From Promethearchaeota archaeon (GTDB lineage Archaea > Asgardarchaeota > Lokiarchaeia > Helarchaeales > RDOG01), in contig RDOG01000026.1 of the NCBI GenBank assembly GCA_011365055.1, positions 1 through 49,767 of the forward strand: a stretch of DNA of 49,767 nucleotides, in the 5' to 3' direction. A program made the translations under genes and the position numbers. The stretch's first letter is position 1, and each line of letters begins with the position of its first letter. A model generated the notes under the pieces. The model saw only the letters and a list, made by a program, of their open reading frames with translations. It ran no database searches and was not told the origin of the DNA. Below, piece by piece: positions 1-11,081 of this stretch.

Positions 1-20
1 TTTTCCTTTTTTGTTTTTTC

Positions 21-52
21 GGTCAATTATTCTAATCACGCATTACTTGTAA
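21..52. repeat. 32-bp flank repeat, copy 1
   Basis: This stretch reads almost the same as 2235-2266; about 26 of 32 bases match and both copies share the block CGCATTACTTGTAA. Each copy follows a T-rich tract and lies beyond the 3' end of a minus-strand LRR reading frame. The shared layout suggests that a segment carrying the LRR gene and its downstream flank was duplicated. Confidence 0.6.
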
Positions 53-191
53 AGATCTGAATCTATTAATTCACTGAAGATGTAAAATTAAATCATGGGT
101 GCTTTATTTTGAATTGTTCGACTTCTTCACGTCAATACATGGCTATGGTGCTCCCGTTTATCCAGATATTATGATATCTCAAGTTACCGTC

Positions 192-566
192 TTAAAGCGG
201 GGTTAAATCTTCGATGTAGCTCCAACTAATATCAAGATTTCTTAAATACCAAAGATCTTGAATACCATTAAGAGATTCGAGGGGATTATGTAAAAAACCC
301 AGAATCTCAATCTCTTCCAGGGGATAAAATGGCTTGAGAAAGGTGATCTTGGATGATTGTATAATTTTACTTGACGGTCCATTATAGAACTTGAAGTCAT
401 CACCTTTTTGCGCTCCAAGATAGAACCTTTCGAGTTCGGGCAGCTTAGCAATTTCACCAAGCTTGGTGATGTAATTCTTGGAGAGGTCAAGCGATGGAAG
501 CTGCATGAGATGACGGAGGTTTTCCGCCTTGGTGATGTTATTATTGCAGAGATTCAGCGTCTTCAA
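192..566 (-). pseudogene. Truncated leucine-rich-repeat gene copy
   Basis: The 124-residue frame aligns with the C-terminal half of the intact LRR protein at 2416-3408. Shared landmarks include the LRR pattern LxxLxLxxNxIT, the block QKGDD and the block SSKIT/ASKIT followed by L-x-P-F. It begins inside an LRR unit at a TTG, and homology continues only a few codons further upstream before an in-frame TGA. It also stops after 'LTPL', where the intact protein continues for about 50 residues. No plausible start or SD is present. It is best read as a decayed fragment of a duplicated gene. A short expressed LRR peptide cannot be excluded. Confidence 0.7.
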
Positions 567-616
567 GTTTTCAAGTAGTCAAACTTGAATTGGAAATTTC
601 TCATTAATTTTTTTAG

Positions 617-656
617 ATGTCTACAATTAAATATATATTGATCAATTTGTAGACAT
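617..656 (+). promoter_or_regulatory. Palindromic operator around TATA box of toxin-antitoxin operon
   Basis: A perfect 10-bp inverted repeat, ATGTCTACAA (617-626) and TTGTAGACAT (647-656), flanks a TATA-like AAATATATA (about 628-637). The TATA centre lies about 30 bp before the ATG at 663, which fits a leaderless or nearly leaderless transcript. Ribbon-helix-helix antitoxins usually bind such paired sites to repress their own operon, so this is the likely autoregulatory operator. Confidence 0.65.
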
Positions 657-662
657 TTCTTA

Positions 663-1166
663 ATGGTAAAATTTGTTTTTGATAGTTGCTCATTAATTAA
701 TCTAGCAAAAATTAATAATCTTTCAATTCTGAAGCTAATTTCCAAAGAATTATATATTGATAAAGCAGTTCAAGATGAGTGTGTTATTTCAGGAAAAGCT
801 CTTGGATATAGGGATGCTTTTATTTTAGATCGGTTTGTAGAACAAAACTTTACGGTTATTCCTCAAGATTACAGCGAAGAAATAGAATATTTTGGTGCAA
901 AAGGAGAAGCAAGCACTTTTTTACTTGGAAAGAATGGAATTTGTGTTACATCTGATAAAAAAGCTTTTAGAAAGATTTTAAATCGTGGGGCAAAGGTAAT
1001 TAAAATTGAAGATCTTTTTTACTTGTCCTTAGAGAAGAAAACTCTTTCAAAAGAACAGTTCAAACAAGTTATTAATGAATTACTGAAAATTGATGCTATT
1101 AGTGGAGAAAAATACCACATATTAATTAAGGAGATGGAAGAATGGGAACGATCTCAACAAGGTTGA
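663..1166 (+). CDS. PIN-domain ribonuclease toxin
   Basis: This 167-residue protein looks like a PIN-domain RNase, the toxin of a type II toxin-antitoxin pair. The acidic metal-binding residues expected of the fold are visible: D7 in FDSCS, E39 in QDEC, E82 in GEAS and D98 in TSDKK. The extra C-terminal 40 residues (LSKEQFKQVINELL) are helical and typical of the DUF3368-like PIN subgroup; that subgroup call is tentative. PIN toxins cleave RNA using Mg2+ or Mn2+. Its 3' end overlaps the antitoxin gene by 25 bp, so the two are translationally coupled. The toxin comes first, the reverse of the commonest order. The ATG sits 6 bp after the operator palindrome, with no SD. Confidence 0.85.
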   Translation: MVKFVFDSCSLINLAKINNLSILKLISKELYIDKAVQDECVISGKALGYRDAFILDRFVEQNFTVIPQDYSEEIEYFGAKGEASTFLLGKNGICVTSDKKAFRKILNRGAKVIKIEDLFYLSLEKKTLSKEQFKQVINELLKIDAISGEKYHILIKEMEEWERSQQG

Positions 1167-1450
1167 ATGAAAATGAACTTGAATTACTTCATAAAATATT
1201 GGAAATGGAACATCTTGATAGATCATCTTTACTTCGAAAATGGATCCTAGAAAAAATTGAAGAATATTTCATGCAAAAATACGGAGAATCCTTTCATAAG
1301 GGAGAATGTAGTCTTGAAGAAGCCGCAAACCAAGCAGGAGTAAGTCTTTGGCGAATGATTGATTATGTGCGAAAACATAACTTGTGGCCAAGGGATTCTC
1401 TAGAAGATGCTTTATTGGAGTTAAAACACGCTAAAAACTTAGGAATCTAA
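1142..1450 (+). CDS. Ribbon-helix-helix antitoxin (UPF0175-like)
   Basis: This is a 102-residue partner of the upstream PIN toxin. Residues 1-45 look like a ribbon-helix-helix DNA-binding domain: a beta strand ISTRLNENE, then two helices including DRSSLLRKWILEKIEEY. Residues 55-80 (SLEEAANQAGVSLWRMIDYV) resemble the helix-turn-helix-like part of UPF0175 antitoxins, which would contact and neutralise the toxin. The start is supported by AAGGAG at 1128-1133, 8 bp before the ATG, and lies inside the toxin gene. It probably represses its own operon through the inverted repeat at 617-656. Confidence 0.8.
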   Translation: MGTISTRLNENELELLHKILEMEHLDRSSLLRKWILEKIEEYFMQKYGESFHKGECSLEEAANQAGVSLWRMIDYVRKHNLWPRDSLEDALLELKHAKNLGI

Positions 1451-1816
1451 AAAAATTTAAAAATGATATAGCTTTTATGCTATCACCCGAAATACAGTTG
1501 CATGCATGAGCTTTTTGTCCAATTCTTGACCATGGACGAGGTCTTTAGGTATAAATTACCTTAGATTATCAACAGTCTTGATTCGCACAGAGTGAAGCCA
1601 GTATCCTGTATCAACTACATCGTTCAAGAACGCATCGCCGATTATTTAGCGTAAAATGTTCAAGTCGCCGTTCACGTCCGCATTTCCGAGATTTTATACT
1701 CCGTGAAACTTTCGAACATTGTCCGAACACTTGAACAAGCCTCTCTTTACGCGCCGCCCCATATAGGTTTTTCGTTTTTTCATGGGTTCTTTGTCTTTGT
1801 TGTTGTCTTTGAAGAG
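1451..1816. other. Gene-poor stretch with hairpin and short coding remnant
   Basis: No gene is convincing here. A hairpin follows the antitoxin stop: GATATAGC (1465-1472) can pair with GCTATC (1479-1484) with one bulged base, but it lacks a T-tract. An open stretch of about 29 codons ending near 1654 reads like protein (VKPVSCINYIVQERIADYLA) and may be the tail of a lost gene. TGTTCAAG (1657-1664) and CTTGAACA (1730-1737) form an 8-bp inverted repeat. The base composition is richer in G+C than in most of the window. Confidence 0.35.
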
Positions 1817-2215
1817 ATGAGTGAAGTGAAGAAAGCCATAGATTCAATAGATGATGCCTTGGAAAATAGCATTCAACAATTAATTAGATCGAGTTATGCT
1901 GTTAAACGCTTCGAATTTGAAGATGTGTTGATCAATGTGCAAATGAACCGAGACCGGGATTTCACAGATTCAGTCAGAGAAGCAGTGCAAAGTTTACTTA
2001 CATTTACTGCAATGCCAAGATGGAAAATGATCTGAATACGAAAAGATCTCGTTGAAAAAGGCGAAACTACCATGGCGCGAGGGAAATATGGTGCGGTAGC
2101 GAGATTCTTTGCTGATGCTGCAAAACTCTCCTCAGAATTAGGCGAAGTCGATAAGGCAAAAGAACTAGAAGAACGAGCAAGAGGCATGGATAGATTAGCA
2201 TCCATGATTCAATAA
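1817..2215 (+). pseudogene. Helical/TPR-like gene interrupted by an in-frame TGA
   Basis: From the ATG at 1817 the frame codes for 72 residues, meets TGA at 2033-2035, and continues open in the same frame for another 59 codons to TAA at 2213-2215. Both halves read as ordinary helical protein. The second (FFADAAKLSSELGEVDKAKE) looks like a TPR-type helical hairpin. The continuity suggests one gene of about 132 codons broken by a nonsense mutation. Recoding of the TGA as selenocysteine is possible in Asgard archaea, but nothing redox-active is visible around it. A longer frame opens upstream at 1703, but its extra residues are low-complexity and unconvincing. Confidence 0.55.
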
Positions 2216-2234
2216 TTTTTTTTCTTTTTTTTTA

Positions 2235-2266
2235 GATCAATCATGCTATTCGCGCATTACTTGTAA
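2235..2266. repeat. 32-bp flank repeat, copy 2
   Basis: This is the second copy of the flank at 21-52. It lies between the 3' end of the TGA-interrupted gene (stop at 2215, followed by a T-rich tract) and the 3' end of the intact LRR gene. The stretch 2267-2415 holds nothing else that I can support. Confidence 0.6.
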
Positions 2267-2415
2267 TGAAATTGTACTTGATTTTTACCCTGCACGTGAA
2301 TTGAGTATGATATCAAGGCATCCAGCTTATCATTGATGAGATTTAGACCAATCAATACATTAAAAATTAAACTAAATTGAGTGATAGGATGACCAGTGCA
2401 GGTCTTGCTATCAGT

Positions 2416-3408
2416 CTATTCATAAAGGTCGCGTTCATTAGCTTCAAGGAACACGTCAAAAGCAAACCGGGGATGTGCCCGGTAGAATTCGTGGACGTGT
2501 TCTTTGAGAGAATTATCAAGAAAGGAAAAGGCGATCAAGACTTTTTGAACAAATGTATTTTTAAGGGGGGAGAGATCATCGACCACGGTTTCACGAATGT
2601 CGAGAACCTTGAGATTAGGGAGAAGCTCTATGTTTTTAATGGTTTTGAGGGTGTGGTGAGAAAGACTGAGCCGTTCGAGTTTTTTAAGTGAGAAAAACGG
2701 TTCGAGGGATGTGATCTTGCTAGCAGGGACCATCGTGGTACCCCGTGGTCCTTTGAAGAGCCTGTAGTCATCGCCTTTCTGTTTTCCGAGATAAAGGCGT
2801 TCGAGGTTGGTTAGAAACGGGATCTCGCCGGGTTCGGAGATACGATTTTGAGTGAGGTCGAGGAGGGTGAGCTGCGAGAGGTGACGGACGTATTCTACCT
2901 TGGTGATATCGTTATTGCGTAAGCTCAACATTTTCAAGTTTTTCAAGTTGTCCAAGCCTTCGATCTTGGAGATATTACAGTTGTATAAATTTAACTCCTC
3001 GAGGTTAACAAGGGCGTCCAAGCCACTAATGCGCTTGAGGTTGGTATCATAAATATCAAGCGTTTTTAGAATTGGTAAGTGTTCCAAGCCTTCGATTTTT
3101 GAGAAGTTACAGTCATCCAATAGTAACTTCTCGAGGTGAGAAAGCGCGTCCAAGCCCTCAATCTTCTCGAGTTTAGCATGATGTATTTCAAGCGTTTTCA
3201 GATTTTTTAAACCTTCCAAGTTGGAAATTTTTTTGAGTTCCTTGCTCCAACATTTAAGCTTTGCGAGTTGCGTGAGCTGGTCGAGCCCGTCAACTTGCTC
3301 GAAACTGGAAATATAGTGTAATAATAGTGATTGCGGGTCATCCCGCCATGAATCTACTTCTATCTTTTTTCCCTTGACCGTTACGAACAGCTTTTTATTG
3401 GATTCCAT
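2416..3408 (-). CDS. Leucine-rich-repeat protein
   Basis: This 330-residue protein is built from about ten LRR units of 21-22 residues, from roughly residue 35 to 285. The repeating pattern is L-x-x-L-x-x-L-x-L-x-x-(C/N)-x-(I/L)-x-K-I-E-G-L, close to the SDS22-like and internalin-like class. No signal peptide or TM helix is visible, so it is probably cytoplasmic and used for protein binding. The last 50 residues (FVQKVLIAFSFLDNSLKEH) form a helical cap. The start is an ATG with no SD, behind an AT-rich upstream region. Its coding sequence is richer in G+C than neighbouring genes, and a broken paralogue lies at 192-566, so horizontal transfer or duplication is likely. Confidence 0.85.
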   Translation of the reverse strand: MESNKKLFVTVKGKKIEVDSWRDDPQSLLLHYISSFEQVDGLDQLTQLAKLKCWSKELKKISNLEGLKNLKTLEIHHAKLEKIEGLDALSHLEKLLLDDCNFSKIEGLEHLPILKTLDIYDTNLKRISGLDALVNLEELNLYNCNISKIEGLDNLKNLKMLSLRNNDITKVEYVRHLSQLTLLDLTQNRISEPGEIPFLTNLERLYLGKQKGDDYRLFKGPRGTTMVPASKITSLEPFFSLKKLERLSLSHHTLKTIKNIELLPNLKVLDIRETVVDDLSPLKNTFVQKVLIAFSFLDNSLKEHVHEFYRAHPRFAFDVFLEANERDLYE

Positions 3409-3700
3409 TTTTTATCTAGATTCTTAATTGAATTTGTTAAATAAAAGATTTTCTGCGTAAAATACGCAAAGGATTTACTTTAAAAAAAAGACGAAGGAAA
3501 CTTTCTCAAAATTCTTTGTATTCAGAACAATTAAAATAAATTTTCTTGGATCCAAATGCTTCAAAGTTGTATGATTTTAAGGATAAGGTGTAAAAAAAAA
3601 AAAATCTTTTTGAAAAAAATCCAAAGTTATTTTTTTAAAAAAATTTTTAAAATAAATATTGAATTAAATGTTGATTTAATTTTAGAGAATGTGGATAATT
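3409..3700. promoter_or_regulatory. Divergent AT-rich promoter region with a 15-bp dyad
   Basis: This 292-bp gap separates the LRR gene from the AdoMet synthetase gene. TGCGTA (3454-3459) and TACGCA (3463-3468) form a perfect dyad around AAA, a possible operator for the LRR gene. From 3590 to 3660 the sequence is nearly pure A and T runs, in keeping with a promoter. I see no conserved SAM-riboswitch core. Confidence 0.4.
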
Positions 3701-4921
3701 ATGGCAAACGTTCAGATACGCGAATACAAAATGGGAAGCATCGAAGATCTACAGATCGAAATGGTCGAGCGTAAAGGGAAAGGTCATCCAGACACTATTT
3801 GCGACTTGGCCGTTGAGAACCTTAGTAGAAAGCTATCCCAATTCTATATGGATAAATATGGTGTAATTCTTCATCATAATGTTGATAAATGCGCATTAGC
3901 CGGTGGGAGGAGTGAACCCGTTTTAGGTGGTGGCGATATCATCGAACCAATATATATTGGTATCATCGGTCGAGCTACATCTGAAATTCTCATTCAATCA
4001 GAAATTCAACGAGTTCCCATCGGCATTCTTACAAGAAAAGCGGTAACAGAAACCCTGAAATATTGTGTCAGAAATATTAAACCTGATGAACACGTGCAAA
4101 TAGCTTCATTAGTGCATGCAGGTAGTCAGGACTTAGTGGGTTTGTTTGATCACGGTCAAGATGAGATGCCCATTCCATTAGCAAACGACACGTCTTTTGG
4201 TGTATCTTATGCACCGTTTTCAAGTCTTGAGAATGTAGTTATGAAAGTGGAAAATCACTTAAATTCTGATAATATTCTCAAGAAAATACCTGCGATCGGT
4301 GAAGATATTAAAGTCATGGGTTTAAGACAACGAGATAAGATACATTTAACTGTTGCAACTGCAATGGTATCATCTGCTTGCGAAGATATAAGCGCATATA
4401 TAGCAGCTAAAGAAGAAATAAAAAATGAAGTTTTAGATTTGGCAGTTAAATTAACTGATTATGAAGTCAGTACTGATATTAATAAAGCAGATATTCCAGA
4501 AAAAGAGATTGTTTATATAACAATAACTGGAACAAGTGCTGAATGTGGTGATGATGGTCAAGTTGGTCGTGGTAATCGAGTTAATGGATTAATTACTCCC
4601 ATGAGACCCATGTCATTGGAAGCCTCCGCTGGAAAAAATCCAGTTTCGCATGTAGGGAAAATTTACAATGTCCTTGCGGGTCAAATTGCTGCTAAAATTT
4701 CAAATAAAGTTCCTGGTGCAGAAGAAGTATACGTCAGAATCTTAAGCCAAATTGGTGAACCAATTACGGAACCATTAATTTGCGATGTTGAAGTGTTACC
4801 AGAAAAAGGAACTGCTTTTAATACCATACAATCAGACGCTCAAGCAATAGCTGCTGAAGAATTAAAAAACATAACAAAATTAACAGAAGATTTCCTGCAC
4901 GGTAGAGTAACTATCTGTTAA
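3701..4921 (+). CDS. mat: S-adenosylmethionine synthetase, archaeal type
   Basis: The enzyme makes S-adenosylmethionine from methionine and ATP, supplying methyl groups in the cytoplasm. The sequence matches the archaeal class (MAT gamma, COG1812), not the bacterial MetK. Visible blocks are ERKGKGHPDT near the N-terminus, the segment GGGDIIEPIYIGIIGRAT, and ASAGKNPVSHVGKIYNVLA near residue 310. The length of about 406 residues is normal for the family. I chose the ATG at 3701 because archaeal homologues begin MxN(I/V); a frame extension to 3689 adds only four residues (MWII). No SD is visible, so a leaderless mRNA is plausible. It stands alone and converges with lacZ. Confidence 0.95.
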   Translation: MANVQIREYKMGSIEDLQIEMVERKGKGHPDTICDLAVENLSRKLSQFYMDKYGVILHHNVDKCALAGGRSEPVLGGGDIIEPIYIGIIGRATSEILIQSEIQRVPIGILTRKAVTETLKYCVRNIKPDEHVQIASLVHAGSQDLVGLFDHGQDEMPIPLANDTSFGVSYAPFSSLENVVMKVENHLNSDNILKKIPAIGEDIKVMGLRQRDKIHLTVATAMVSSACEDISAYIAAKEEIKNEVLDLAVKLTDYEVSTDINKADIPEKEIVYITITGTSAECGDDGQVGRGNRVNGLITPMRPMSLEASAGKNPVSHVGKIYNVLAGQIAAKISNKVPGAEEVYVRILSQIGEPITEPLICDVEVLPEKGTAFNTIQSDAQAIAAEELKNITKLTEDFLHGRVTIC

Positions 4922-4940
4922 TTTTTTTTAATTTCTTTCT
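4922..4940 (+). terminator. T-tract terminator after mat
   Basis: Eight T residues directly follow the mat stop codon (4922-4929), and more T-rich sequence runs to 4940. Oligo-T on the coding strand is the usual archaeal termination signal. It sits in the short gap between two convergent genes. Confidence 0.55.
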
Positions 4941-4941
4941 T

Positions 4942-9236
<4,295 letters not shown>

Positions 9237-9254
9237 GCTTAGTTACTCCTTAAA

Positions 9255-9458
9255 CTAGGTTCCAAATATCATCATTAGAAAGTGAAGACCGAATCCAAAC
9301 ATAATTGCTGCAACAGAGGCAGAAATAAAAGCTTTTTTTCTCGAGTATCTCATACCTTTTTCTACGTGTATTATTAACCAAGTTAGGGCAATTACGCCAA
9401 TAATTAAAAAGAATATGCTTAAAAAAGCCATTGTTGGGTACCAAAAACCATACTGCAA
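9255..9458 (-). CDS. Small two-TM membrane protein
   Basis: This 67-residue frame has two hydrophobic helices, about residues 9-31 and 43-66, with a charged loop EKGMRYSRKK between them. I do not recognise a family. Support comes from its position: its stop (9255-9257) lies 4 bp before the SD of the MetE-like gene, as expected in an operon. The start is uncertain. A TTG at 9458 or an ATG at 9431 would both work, and neither has a clear SD. An AT-rich promoter-like region lies upstream at 9465-9510. Confidence 0.5.
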   Translation of the reverse strand: MQYGFWYPTMAFLSIFFLIIGVIALTWLIIHVEKGMRYSRKKAFISASVAAIMFGFGLHFLMMIFGT

Positions 9459-9632
9459 AGTTTATTCAAATCCGCTTTTATTATTATAGTTTTTTTTAAA
9501 ATGTCTTTTATATAACTTTTACTTGATGTTAAAATTTAAACGTAATGAAGTGATTATGACTTTAGAATTTGTTTAGACTTTAAGAAATTTTTGGAATTTT
9601 TATTGAACCAAATTTAAATATTGGTGTATGAC

Positions 9633-10484
9633 ATGCATTTCATTAACAAGATAATCAATCAAAAAGCTGATAATTTCGTTCATGATCGCTTTGTTAAATT
9701 CTCAAAAGGTCAATTTAAAAATGGAGGACCTGTGTTATCGTTAAAATCAACAGCGGGAAATAAAAGTTGGAGCTTTAACGCTTCATATGAATATGAAGAT
9801 CAAATTGGTATCTTTTTTGGTCTGTCTGCTCCAGAAGGGGCGTATATTGTTAAAGGATCCATTTACACGCTCCCAAGGATTTCTTTGGAGGAAATTCCTA
9901 TCTTTAAAGATAGAACTTGGTTAGAGGGCAAACGTGATCTAAAACAGTTGCATTACATAACACTCGATGAGGAGATGGATATAAAACAAATAAGTGAATT
10001 ATATGAAAAATTAAATCCTTATTGTGCTATTTTGTTAACTATTGCTCCTTCAAAAGGAAAGACGTGGAAATTTGTTACAAAAGATAAAATTCCCAGTTTA
10101 AAATCAATTCAAGATAAAGATCCATTACAAGAATGTAAGGATGATAAACAAGAAAAATGTAATGATCGGGGTATATGCGAAAAGACTGGAGTATGTATTG
10201 AAAAAAGAATTGGATTTGCTAAATTAAAAACGGGTCCTATTGATGATAAAGGTGTCGAATCATTTTTTAAATTATTCTTACCTGATTTTAATAATATACC
10301 TCATTCATTTAAAGAAATTCGCTTAATAAATTCGTATAATATTGATGAAATAAAATTACCCGAAAATAAAAATGCATTAAATTCAAAAGATTTACGACTC
10401 CAGGCAAAAAAAATTGGGAAAATCAAACGAATATTGTGGGTTGATGATAAATTTTTCGAAACCGAAATCCCATTTTCGGTATGA
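9633..10484 (+). CDS. Uncharacterised protein with a central four-Cys cluster
   Basis: I do not recognise this protein of about 283 residues. It begins as a soluble alpha/beta domain (FINKIINQKADNFVHDRFVKF) and has no signal peptide or TM helix. Around residues 167-195 there is a compact Cys group, C-x7-C-x5-C-x5-C (ECKDD...KCN...GIC...GVC), which could bind zinc or an Fe-S cluster. It interrupts otherwise lysine-rich sequence. The ATG at 9633 is preferred. In-frame TTG (9621) and GTG (9624) codons lie just upstream, and no SD distinguishes them. It is transcribed alone and converges with the leuCD-like pair. Confidence 0.65.
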   Translation: MHFINKIINQKADNFVHDRFVKFSKGQFKNGGPVLSLKSTAGNKSWSFNASYEYEDQIGIFFGLSAPEGAYIVKGSIYTLPRISLEEIPIFKDRTWLEGKRDLKQLHYITLDEEMDIKQISELYEKLNPYCAILLTIAPSKGKTWKFVTKDKIPSLKSIQDKDPLQECKDDKQEKCNDRGICEKTGVCIEKRIGFAKLKTGPIDDKGVESFFKLFLPDFNNIPHSFKEIRLINSYNIDEIKLPENKNALNSKDLRLQAKKIGKIKRILWVDDKFFETEIPFSV

Positions 10485-10497
10485 TTCAATTAAAAGG

Positions 10498-10515
10498 AAA
10501 AAAAAAAGAAAAAAA
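10498..10515 (-). terminator. T-tract terminator of the dehydratase operon
   Basis: On the minus strand the sequence just after the small-subunit stop codon is two T runs, seven and about ten long, separated by one C. This is a strong archaeal oligo-T termination signal for the operon read leftward. Confidence 0.55.
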
Positions 10516-10518
10516 TTA

Positions 10519-11070
10519 TTAATCTTTTGCTGCCTTTCCTTTAGCTTTTAATTCTTCCAATAATTGTTTTTCCATGCCACCATTTTTTAATAAATCCATA
10601 AGAATGTCTGGTATTTTTGGAGCCGTGAATTTCTTTCCTGTCCTCAAATTTTTTACTTCTGCATTCGGAATATTGATTTCAATTTCATCTCCCGTCTTAA
10701 ATTCCTTACCAATTCCTTCAATTTCGAGTAATGGTAGGGCTCGTGCAAACGAAGAACGATAAAAAATCCGAGCAAAAGATTCTGCAACAACGCTAACTAT
10801 TCCCTTTTCTTGTAAAATAATAGGTGCGGTTTCACGACTTGATCCACAACCAAAATTTCTCCCTGCTACGATAATATCTCCATCCTTCACTTGATTTGGA
10901 AATTCTGGAATGAGAGTATCGCATGTATGTGCAAGTGTTGCTTCCATATCATCTAAATATTTGCCTGGAGAAATAACATCAGTATCGACATTATCTGGAA
11001 ATACCCAAACTTTTCCTTTTATAACATCTCGATAATCTTTTATACTAGATTTTGAACCCATTAATGCCAT
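10519..11070 (-). CDS. Aconitase-family dehydratase, small subunit (LeuD/HacB-like)
   Basis: This is a 183-residue swivelling domain partner of the Fe-S large subunit encoded just upstream. Family marks are VFPDNVDTDVISPGKYL near residue 25, GRNFGCGSSRETAP near 70 and VAESFARIFYRSS near 100. Together the two subunits isomerise a 2- or 3-hydroxy tricarboxylic-type acid by dehydration and rehydration. The substrate loop after KYL reads DD, where homoaconitases have RT and many isopropylmalate isomerases have a hydrophobic pair. Leucine biosynthesis should therefore not be assumed. The ATG at 11070 has AGGTGA (complement of 11075-11080) four bases upstream. It is 11 bp from the large-subunit stop. 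Confidence 0.85.
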   Translation of the reverse strand: MALMGSKSSIKDYRDVIKGKVWVFPDNVDTDVISPGKYLDDMEATLAHTCDTLIPEFPNQVKDGDIIVAGRNFGCGSSRETAPIILQEKGIVSVVAESFARIFYRSSFARALPLLEIEGIGKEFKTGDEIEINIPNAEVKNLRTGKKFTAPKIPDILMDLLKNGGMEKQLLEELKAKGKAAKD

Positions 11071-11081
11071 TTTATCACCTC

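Noticed and set aside
1451..1816. Insertion-sequence remnant between the toxin-antitoxin pair and the interrupted gene
   Set aside because: Short inverted repeats are present, but there are no transposase motifs, matched terminal repeats or target duplication.
2033..2035. TGA as a selenocysteine codon
   Set aside because: No redox motif surrounds it and I cannot see a SECIS element. A nonsense mutation is simpler; recoding is kept only as an alternative.
3409..3700. SAM riboswitch in front of the AdoMet synthetase gene
   Set aside because: The region is mostly A/T runs with one short dyad. No conserved SAM-riboswitch core or multi-stem structure is visible.
3556..3774. Lys-rich frame overlapping the start of mat in another frame
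   Set aside because: It arises from A/T runs and the mat coding sequence, and has no domain or SD.
9250..9444. Alternative frame for the small membrane protein
   Set aside because: It is a shifted reading of the same DNA. The other frame has two clean hydrophobic helices and stops just before the next SD.
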